Shown: positions 55,161-62,086 of the stretch, piece by piece
Layout of the letters: each line of letters begins with the position of its first letter
Numbering within the stretch: position 1 is the stretch's first letter
Assembly: GCF_002884495.1 (NCBI RefSeq)
Contig: NZ_KZ614145.1
Span: forward strand, 496,001 to 560,000
Direction: 5' to 3'
DNA: 64,000 bases
Source of the DNA: Rummeliibacillus pycnus
Lineage (GTDB): Bacteria; Bacillota; Bacilli; Bacillales_A; Planococcaceae
Translations under genes and position numbers: made by a program
The notes under the pieces: generated by a model
Database searches by the model: none
What the model was told of the DNA's origin: nothing
Seen by the model: only the letters and a program-made list of their open reading frames with translations

Positions 55161-55364
55161 ATGTTAGAGGCGCTAAGATTTTTGAGTATATTTAAAAAGA
55201 AAATTCTGATTGGAAATTCAGAAGATACGGTCGTAGCAATTATTGAACATTTAGTAGAGAATAGTAATCTTCCGTTTGAAATAGGGATCAATTATTATGA
55301 TATTGTTGTTCATTGGCATTGGTATAATGTTTTATACTGTATCCTCTCTGTTAGCAATGTTTAG
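55161..55364 (+). CDS. Small ORF, uncertain
   Basis: 67 codons starting MLEALRFLSIFKKKILIGNS and ending hydrophobic. The first 50 residues look protein-like, but there is no ribosome-binding site and the end reads into AT-rich DNA. A decayed gene is possible. Confidence 0.25.
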   Translation: MLEALRFLSIFKKKILIGNSEDTVVAIIEHLVENSNLPFEIGINYYDIVVHWHWYNVLYCILSVSNV

Positions 55365-55569
55365 ATAAAATGATAACGAGTTGTCAATGATAATCATGGT
55401 TGTATATTTCTTTGGTTTTAGCACATTCACTCATACTTGTAGCCAATTTTGGTTAATCAACATTTGTATTGTTATATTATACTATAAATTGTATAATAAT
55501 ACATATGGTTTAATTTTTATAAAATATATCTGTTCCAATTATAGATAATCTAACAGAAATGGAGTTCAT

Positions 55570-56475
55570 ATGAAAAATACATATATTATAGGAGTTATAC
55601 TAGCATTGGGTGCAGCATTACTAAATGGTACTGTCGGTATATTAAGTAAAGGCTTGTTTTCTAGTAATTTGACCCCATCTGCAGTCTCTTTTTACAAATG
55701 TTTCATTGCATTTATTGTGTTAACTATTTTTGCTTTATTTAATTTAAAAATGCGAAAAACAATTTTAAGTCTTTTTAAAAAGATTCCTTATATGGCATTA
55801 TGTTCTTTCTTAGGTATCTTTGTATTATACTTTTTTGAAACGACAGCTTATAAATTTGATACAGTTCCTCTTGTTGTATTTATATTGCTAGGGACTTCTG
55901 TTTTGACAACTTTTATATTTAGTACTTTTTTATTGAATGAAAAAAAGAACCGATTTAATTATATTGGGCTTGTTTTGTTAATTGTTGGTTTATGTGTTAT
56001 GGAATTTTCAACAGGGATTTCAGGAAATATTTCAATAGGTGCTATATTTGCAGCAATTGCAGGCGTTGGATATGGGTTATTTCTAGTATTTACGAAAAAG
56101 TTTTCTCTAGATGGGGGACTATCATTAATTTGGTACTTCTTGTTATTTGGAATCATTTATTTATTTGTTCCATTTTATCAAGAAGGATTAACTGTTCCAG
56201 AATTAAATACAATACCTTCTCTAATCTCTTTAGCTATTTTACCAACTATAGGAGGGTTTTATTGCACAACAAAAGCACTAACTTATTTAGAAGCGACTAA
56301 AGTACAAGTGTTAGAACTAACAGAGCCATTATTCGCAACGTTATTTGCATTTGTATTCCTAGCCGAATTAATACAAGGGGTAGAGCTAGTAGGCGCCTTC
56401 TTAATTCTAATCGCGATTTATGTTTCAGAATATCAACCGAAAGAAAAAATTACAAAAAACGAAGTTAACATATAA
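55570..56475 (+). CDS. EamA/DMT-superfamily transporter
   Basis: 301 aa with ten predicted membrane helices in two EamA repeats (about 5-140 and 150-288). It has ALLNGTVGILSKGLF near the start and VLELTEPLFATLFAFVFLAE in the second repeat, the family's typical segment. Probably exports amino acids or other metabolites; substrate unknown. ATGGAG precedes the ATG. Confidence 0.88.
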   Translation: MKNTYIIGVILALGAALLNGTVGILSKGLFSSNLTPSAVSFYKCFIAFIVLTIFALFNLKMRKTILSLFKKIPYMALCSFLGIFVLYFFETTAYKFDTVPLVVFILLGTSVLTTFIFSTFLLNEKKNRFNYIGLVLLIVGLCVMEFSTGISGNISIGAIFAAIAGVGYGLFLVFTKKFSLDGGLSLIWYFLLFGIIYLFVPFYQEGLTVPELNTIPSLISLAILPTIGGFYCTTKALTYLEATKVQVLELTEPLFATLFAFVFLAELIQGVELVGAFLILIAIYVSEYQPKEKITKNEVNI

Positions 56476-56521
56476 TTCATTAAAGAATCTATAGATATGA
56501 TAATCCATTAGACTTATTTTA

Positions 56522-56571
56522 AAAGGCAAGAAATGTTGATAAATCAATGTTTCTTGCCTTTCTTCTTTTTG
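56522..56571 (+). terminator. Terminator after the EamA gene
   Basis: AAAGGCAAGAAA and TTTCTTGCCTTT form a 12-bp stem followed by CTTCTTTTT. Confidence 0.85.
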
Positions 56572-56624
56572 AGCGTTTATGCTTGGTTTTATAGATTCAT
56601 TCGTTACCTTAACTCTCTTTTTCA

Positions 56625-56781
56625 GTATCGCGGATATGAGTCCGAAAACCGCGGAAAGAATCACGAATATCGCAGATGTCACAGGGAATATCGCGGAAAG
56701 AACCACGAAAACCACGGATATCACATCATACTAATATCGCGAAAATTTACTTTTTGAATCAATGTGAGGATGATCCGAAAT
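56625..56781. repeat. CGCGGATA-type intergenic repeat, copy 2
   Basis: Units such as TATCGCGGATATGAGTCC, AAAACCGCGGAAAGAATCAC and AATATCGCGGAAAGAACCAC, spaced roughly 20-40 bp apart, ending in the 28-bp block shared with copy 1. More units than copy 1. Confidence 0.7.
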
Positions 56782-56840
56782 ATTAGGGGGGTTTCATTCT
56801 AATAGAAAATCTATGTAGTCTATTAGATTAACTCCCTTGG

Positions 56841-57911
56841 TTAAAGAAGTAACTCTATGATTTTCTCGGTTTCCATATCAAAAAAATAAATATGTTGAGG
56901 ATCGATGCTAATGGACAGAGTAGTGCCTTTATCGATTGTATGTTGTCCACTCCATTTGGCAATCCATGCTTCTTGTGGCATATCAAAAGTGACGTGTGTT
57001 TCATGTCCAAGCTGTTCAATACTTTGAACTTGTATTTGCAGGTCACCGCCTTTATGCAAATGCTCTGGGCGTATGCCAATGAGTAATTCCTTTTGTTGCG
57101 GAAGGTTGTCTGCGATGGACTGTGGTAGCTCAATTTTCAATTTCTCTTCAATTATTAATTGCTGCTTTTTACAAAATGCTCGCGCAATATTCATCTTCGG
57201 AGAGCCGATAAAGCGTGCAACAAATAGATTCTGCGGATGATTATATAAATCGAGTGGCTTTCCAATTTGCTGGACAATGCCTTCATGAAGGACCATAATA
57301 CGATCAGCCATTGTCATCGCCTCTGTTTGATCGTGAGTGACATAAAGAATGGTTAGTCCAAGCTTTTGTTGAATACGACGAATTTCTGTCCGCATTTGTG
57401 TTCGAAGCTGTGCATCTAAATTGGATAAGGGTTCATCCATTAAGCAAATCGGCGCTTCGTTGACAATAGCACGTGCTAATGCAACACGTTGTCGCTGGCC
57501 ACCAGATAATTCATGTGGCTTTCTCGATAAGTAGTTTTCTAAGCCAGTCAATGCTACAGCATCTTTTAGTCGCACTTTTTGTTCCTTTTTTGATTCCTTT
57601 TTTATTTTTAAATTAAATAAAATATTCTGCTCAACTGTTAGATGGGGATAGAGCGCATAATTCTGGAATACCATCGAAATTTGCCGGTTTCGAGGTTGTA
57701 CATCGTTCATTTTCTGTCCGTTGATTGTTAGTACGCCAGCTGAAATATCCTCTAATCCAGCAATCATATTTAATAATGTACTTTTACCAGAACCTGATGG
57801 ACCAACAAGCACAAAAAATTCCCCTTTTTGAATATCTACATGAATATCATTTAGAACCAATTGCTCCTGATTATATGTTTTTTGTAAATGCTGAAGCTCT
57901 ATAAAAGCCAT
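56841..57911 (-). CDS. ABC transporter ATP-binding protein (MalK/UgpC type)
   Basis: 356 aa. Walker A GPSGSGKST, Q-loop MVFQNYALYPHLTV, signature LSGGQRQRVALARA, Walker B ICLMDEPLSNLD and H-loop THDQTEAMT; a C-terminal TOBE region (LLIGIRPEHL) spans about 235-356. MalK-type ATPases usually serve sugar or glycerol-phosphate importers, but no permease lies nearby; the neighbours are molybdate genes lacking modC. The ATG at 57911 is 8 bases after GGAGG. Confidence 0.88.
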   Translation of the reverse strand: MAFIELQHLQKTYNQEQLVLNDIHVDIQKGEFFVLVGPSGSGKSTLLNMIAGLEDISAGVLTINGQKMNDVQPRNRQISMVFQNYALYPHLTVEQNILFNLKIKKESKKEQKVRLKDAVALTGLENYLSRKPHELSGGQRQRVALARAIVNEAPICLMDEPLSNLDAQLRTQMRTEIRRIQQKLGLTILYVTHDQTEAMTMADRIMVLHEGIVQQIGKPLDLYNHPQNLFVARFIGSPKMNIARAFCKKQQLIIEEKLKIELPQSIADNLPQQKELLIGIRPEHLHKGGDLQIQVQSIEQLGHETHVTFDMPQEAWIAKWSGQHTIDKGTTLSISIDPQHIYFFDMETEKIIELLL

Positions 57912-57953
57912 CCATCTTGCCTCCACCAAATTCGTATATATAATAGAAGATTC

Positions 57954-58868
57954 TCAAAATGTTTCGTGAATAATTGCTCCGGTTTTCGATAAATCGTAGC
58001 CTCCAATTGAATCCAATTCAGTATGAAATGCGTCAGATACTAAAATTTTCTGAACTTCTTCAATTAGTAGATGATTTTTTTCAGTCTTTAATAGAACAAG
58101 ATCATAACGTTCTTCGATAAAAGGTACAAAATCGACATCCACCAATTTCGCTGTTTTTTCAATGCCAATTCCGACATTGGCTTCACCATTTGCAACAGCT
58201 GATGCAACACCGAGATGATTGGTTTCTTCTCGATTATAGCCCTCAATCGTTGAGGAAATAATATGGTGAGTACGTAGCTGTTCATCTAAAAGTGTGCGTG
58301 CACCAGAGCCCTTTTCACGATTCATCAGTACGACTTTTGACTTTGTTAAATCTTTAAAGGAATGAATGTTTAGAGGATTTCCTTTTTGAACATAAAATCC
58401 TGCCTTTCGAGAAACCAAATTGAACAAAATGTAAGGTTGGCTAACAAATAGCTTTTTGATATACGGTATATTGTATTCACCTGTATCGCCATCGTACATA
58501 TGTAAGCTCGCCATATCTGTTTTGCCTTGATATAAGGCGATTAGACCATTCAAGCTTCCTTCATATGAACGGAGTGTTTTATAATAACTGTTTTTTTCAA
58601 TATATTTCCCTAGTAAATCAAGTACTAAGTCTTGACCGCTAATAACGATTGTTTGATGATCTTGCGTTGTTGGTTTCAAAGTAGCATCTCTATTGTTTAT
58701 TTTTTGATTTTCGATATATGCTTCTAAATCAAGAGCATCAATACGCATCTGTCGCCCAACGCGAAAGACTGGAATTTCCCCCTTTTTTACAAGATCATAT
58801 GTAGTGAGTTTTGATACTTTTAATAGTTGAGCAACTTCTTCAATCGTATAGGAACGTTCCTGTGACAT
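57954..58868 (-). CDS. Regulator: excisionase-type HTH plus molybdate-binding-like (PBP) domain
   Basis: 304 aa. The N-terminal MerR/excisionase-type HTH is YTIEEVAQLLKVSKLTTYDLVKKGEIPVFRVGRQMRI. From about 85 there is a periplasmic-binding-protein-like domain with GSLNGLIALYQGKTDMASLHMYDG and VVLMNREKGSGARTLLDEQL, the pattern of molybdate-responsive regulators. It is divergent from modA across a 143-bp region with a perfect 20-bp palindrome and very likely controls it. Confidence 0.88.
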   Translation of the reverse strand: MSQERSYTIEEVAQLLKVSKLTTYDLVKKGEIPVFRVGRQMRIDALDLEAYIENQKINNRDATLKPTTQDHQTIVISGQDLVLDLLGKYIEKNSYYKTLRSYEGSLNGLIALYQGKTDMASLHMYDGDTGEYNIPYIKKLFVSQPYILFNLVSRKAGFYVQKGNPLNIHSFKDLTKSKVVLMNREKGSGARTLLDEQLRTHHIISSTIEGYNREETNHLGVASAVANGEANVGIGIEKTAKLVDVDFVPFIEERYDLVLLKTEKNHLLIEEVQKILVSDAFHTELDSIGGYDLSKTGAIIHETF

Positions 58869-58943
58869 AGCAATCCCTCCAATACTTTTATAGTAACGTA
58901 TTTATTTTGCTTTTGTCACAAAAATGATGAGTTAAGTATTTTA

Positions 58944-58997
58944 TAACTAATTATAATTAGTTATAATTAGTTATATCTTATTATAATTAATTATAAA
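58944..58997. promoter_or_regulatory. Palindromic AT-rich operator upstream of modA
   Basis: TAACTAATTATAATTAGTTA (58944-58963) is a perfect 20-bp palindrome. TATAATTAGTTAT repeats directly after it, and ATAATTAATTAT follows, right up to the ribosome-binding site. It is probably bound by the divergent regulator and may also overlap the modA promoter. Confidence 0.65.
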
Positions 58998-59011
58998 GGA
59001 AGGGTAGAACG

Positions 59012-59809
59012 ATGAAAAAGTTATATTATTTATTATTTTCATTTGTCCTTGCAATCGGCATTTTAACTGGTTGTAGTAGTCAAGAAACGCAAAAAGGCCA
59101 AGGGACAACTAAGCAAAGTCAAGTAGAATTAACCGTATCAGCAGCAGCTAGTTTGCAAGATGCACTCAATTCACTTAAAACAACGTATGAGAAGGAACAT
59201 TCTCATGTGAAAATCACCTATAATTTTGGTGGCTCTGGTGCATTGCAACAACAAATTTCGCAAGGTGCTCCTGTCGATTTGTTCTTCTCAGCAGCAGAAG
59301 ATAAATTTGCTCAGCTGATCAAAGAAGGTCTTATTGAAAAATCACAAGGTGTCAACCTTTTATCAAATGATTTAGTGTTAGTCGTTCCTAAAAAGAACGA
59401 GTCCGGTATTCATAGCTTTCAAGATTTAACGAAAGCAAACAAAGTAGCACTTGGTATACCTGAATCTGTGCCAGCTGGTCAATATGGAACAGAGACATTA
59501 AAGAATATGAAGATTTGGGAAACCGTTAAACCGCAAGTTGTGTATGCAAAAGACGTTCGCCAAGTGTTAACATATGTTGAAACAGGTAATGTGGATGCAG
59601 GAATCGTTTACCGTACAGATGCGATGATTTCAAAAAAATCAACGATTGCAGCTGTTGCAGATGACAACACACATACACCGATTATCTATCCACTTGGAAT
59701 CGTTAAAGAGAGTAAGCATATAAAAGAAGCAAAAGCCTTCTATGATTACCTTCAAAGTCAAAAAGCTATGGATGTTTTCAAAAGCTATGGCTTTAAGGAA
59801 GCTAAATAG
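59012..59809 (+). CDS. modA: Molybdate ABC transporter substrate-binding lipoprotein
   Basis: 265 aa. Lipoprotein signal with LTGCSS, then the ModA fold: VSAAASLQDALNSLKTTYE, YNFGGSGALQQQISQGAPVDLFFSA, and DVRQVLTYVETGNVDAGIVYRTDA. AAGGAAGGG precedes the ATG. It is 3 bp before modB. Confidence 0.95.
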   Translation: MKKLYYLLFSFVLAIGILTGCSSQETQKGQGTTKQSQVELTVSAAASLQDALNSLKTTYEKEHSHVKITYNFGGSGALQQQISQGAPVDLFFSAAEDKFAQLIKEGLIEKSQGVNLLSNDLVLVVPKKNESGIHSFQDLTKANKVALGIPESVPAGQYGTETLKNMKIWETVKPQVVYAKDVRQVLTYVETGNVDAGIVYRTDAMISKKSTIAAVADDNTHTPIIYPLGIVKESKHIKEAKAFYDYLQSQKAMDVFKSYGFKEAK

Positions 59810-59812
59810 CAA

Positions 59813-60478
59813 ATGACGATGGATTTTTGGACACCAATTCGGCTATCAATTGAAATCGCATTCGTTTCTGGATTCATCGTCATCATACTTGGCACTTTAA
59901 TCGGAAAGTGGATGGCTAAAAAAACATTTAAAGGTAAAACGTTCTTAGAAACAGTTTTATTGCTTCCTTTAGTATTGCCACCGACTGTTGTGGGCTTTTT
60001 ACTTATCATTATTTTCGGCAAAAATAGTTGGTTAGGACAAGCGATTGAATGGCTTTTTCAGCAGCCTATCATGTTCACATGGTGGGCAGCTGTTATTGCC
60101 TCAACAGTTGTTGCTTTTCCTTTAATGTACCAATCCGCAAAAACTGGATTTGAAGCAGTAGATAAAAATATTGAAAATGCTGCACGCATTGATGGTGCAA
60201 AGGAATGGCAAGTTTTTCTTTACATTTCTATACCGCTTGCGATGAAGTCCATTGTTTCAGGTGGTATTTTAAGCTTCACTCGAGCATTAGGTGAATTCGG
60301 TGCTACCCTCATGTTTGCAGGCAATTTACCAGGAAAAACGCAAACGACACCTCTTGCTATTTATGTCGCAATTGATGCAGGAAATATGACATTAGCTTGG
60401 GTCTGGGTGATCGTAATGATTGGCTTATCCTTTGTCATGTTACTCGGTGTACATTTCTTGAAGGCACCTGCCAATTAA
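59813..60478 (+). CDS. modB: Molybdate ABC transporter permease
   Basis: 221 aa with five or six membrane helices. The EAA-type loop is ENAARIDGAKEWQVFLYISIPLA, followed by RALGEFGATLMFAG, the ModB signature. It ends at a terminator, and no modC gene follows. Confidence 0.95.
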   Translation: MTMDFWTPIRLSIEIAFVSGFIVIILGTLIGKWMAKKTFKGKTFLETVLLLPLVLPPTVVGFLLIIIFGKNSWLGQAIEWLFQQPIMFTWWAAVIASTVVAFPLMYQSAKTGFEAVDKNIENAARIDGAKEWQVFLYISIPLAMKSIVSGGILSFTRALGEFGATLMFAGNLPGKTQTTPLAIYVAIDAGNMTLAWVWVIVMIGLSFVMLLGVHFLKAPAN

Positions 60479-60502
60479 AGTGAAACTTCCATCATTCATA
60501 TG

Positions 60503-60540
60503 AAAAAACAAGCCAACCTTTAAGCGTTGGCTTGTTTTTT
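60503..60540. terminator. Bidirectional terminator
   Basis: AAAAAACAAGCCAAC and GTTGGCTTGTTTTTT form a perfect 15-bp stem between convergent modB and the Mrp gene. Confidence 0.93.
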
Positions 60541-60545
60541 ATCAC

Positions 60546-61604
60546 TCATTTATTGTTGTAAGGATATATCAAATCTTCAGCTAAATGAGTGAAGGCTTCA
60601 CCAACAACAGAATCTTCGTCGTAAACAGATGAACCAGTATTTTCCTCGGGTTGTACGAATGGAATTTGGGCGATGACCTCTGTTTGTAGTGCATTAGCTA
60701 AAGCTTCGCCACCACCTTGGCCGAATAAATAATTACGCTCACCTGTAGGATTTTCAAAATAAGCCATATTTTCAACAACGCCAATAATGGCGTGCTTGGT
60801 ATGTTTGGCCATCACACCTGCTCTTGAAGCAACATGTGATGCAGCATTATGGGGTGTAGTGACAATGATTTCCTGAGCATGAGGAATCATTGCTGCCACA
60901 TCAATTGCTACGTCACCAGTTCCAGGTGGAAGATCTAACAGTAAGTAATCTAACTCGCCCCAATGCGTATTTGCTAAAAAGTTGCGAATCCATTTATTTA
61001 ACATCGGGCCTCGCCACATCACCGGTTGGTTATCCTTTGAATAAAAGCCCATTGACATAACCTTGACACCATCGCTTATAACGGGAATCGCTGTTTGCTC
61101 AATCATCGTTGGCGTTTGCTCAATTTTCATCATGGCTGGAATACTAAAGCCGTAAATATCGGCATCTAAAATTCCCACACGTTTTCCAAGACGAGCAAGA
61201 GCTACCGCTAAGTTAATGGTTACTGTCGATTTACCAACGCCACCTTTACCGCTCGTAATAGCGATAAAGCGTACGCCGGAATCGGGCTGTAGGATTTTGG
61301 GCATACCGTTTTTCGTTGTTGCTTGCATTTTCAAAGAAGCCGTTAAAGCTTGTCTTTCTTCAGTTGTCATTGTGCCAAAAGTGATAGCAACATGCGTAGC
61401 ACCGATTGCTTGAAGGGCTTCCTCAATGTCTTGCTGGATTTTGGCTTTTAAAGGGCAACCTTGAATGGTCAACGCGACTTCTAGCTGAATACTTGTGTCA
61501 TCAATTTGAATAGTGCGCACCATATCCAATTCAACAATGCTTTTATGAAGTTCGGGGTCATTGATTTTTTTGAGTGCTTCTAATACTTCTTTTTTTGTTA
61601 ACAT
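60546..61604 (-). CDS. Mrp/ApbC-family iron-sulfur carrier ATPase
   Basis: 352 aa. An N-terminal MIP18/DUF59 domain (about 1-90, LTIQGCPLKAKIQQDIEEAL) is followed by a ParA-like ATPase with the deviant Walker A SGKGGVGKST and LDADIYGFSIP, then DLPPGTGDVAIDV. In this operon it plausibly supplies Fe-S clusters to the formate dehydrogenase. It overlaps the DUF1641 gene by 7 bp. Confidence 0.9.
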   Translation of the reverse strand: MLTKKEVLEALKKINDPELHKSIVELDMVRTIQIDDTSIQLEVALTIQGCPLKAKIQQDIEEALQAIGATHVAITFGTMTTEERQALTASLKMQATTKNGMPKILQPDSGVRFIAITSGKGGVGKSTVTINLAVALARLGKRVGILDADIYGFSIPAMMKIEQTPTMIEQTAIPVISDGVKVMSMGFYSKDNQPVMWRGPMLNKWIRNFLANTHWGELDYLLLDLPPGTGDVAIDVAAMIPHAQEIIVTTPHNAASHVASRAGVMAKHTKHAIIGVVENMAYFENPTGERNYLFGQGGGEALANALQTEVIAQIPFVQPEENTGSSVYDEDSVVGEAFTHLAEDLIYPYNNK

Positions 61605-62083
61605 TCGTCTTTCAATCCTTTACCAAGGCCCTTTAAGAAGTGAATCCCGAAGTTCAGAGCACGGTTAACATCCGGATCTTTGATGACCTTCATTAAGCTA
61701 AAGACTGTGACTTTTTCTTCGCGAGCGATTGCTGTATTTGCTTCGTCAAGTCCACTGTTTAAGCTACCCATTAGCTTTTTAGTCATTTCAGGATCCATTG
61801 CTGATAAAAGACCTGCAACAGTCATTAGCTGGTTGATGATGTTGGTTACAGGTTTACGTGAAATTTGACCAAGTGCAATATGGGCAATTTCTTCTTTCGC
61901 CTGTAACATTTTATTGACCGCTTCAAGTGCACCGATATCGTTCAAATCAGATACAATCGAAAAAATTTGTTGAAGCGCTTCTTCATTTTCTGAAAGCAAA
62001 TCTTTTAAATCATTTAATCTTTGCTCTGCGATTTGTTCTTCTGAAAGTTGTTGTTTTTTAATATTCGTAATGGGTGCTGCCAT
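61598..62083 (-). CDS. DUF1641 protein (YjgD-like)
   Basis: 161 aa, helical and acidic. The segment VFSLMKVIKDPDVNRALNFGIHFLKGLGKGL is the DUF1641 core. In Bacillus the yjgC-yjgD pair encodes a formate dehydrogenase and this partner. It lies 3 bp from the fdh stop; function unknown, possibly an accessory of the enzyme. Confidence 0.85.
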   Translation of the reverse strand: MAAPITNIKKQQLSEEQIAEQRLNDLKDLLSENEEALQQIFSIVSDLNDIGALEAVNKMLQAKEEIAHIALGQISRKPVTNIINQLMTVAGLLSAMDPEMTKKLMGSLNSGLDEANTAIAREEKVTVFSLMKVIKDPDVNRALNFGIHFLKGLGKGLKDEC

Positions 62084-62086
62084 TTT

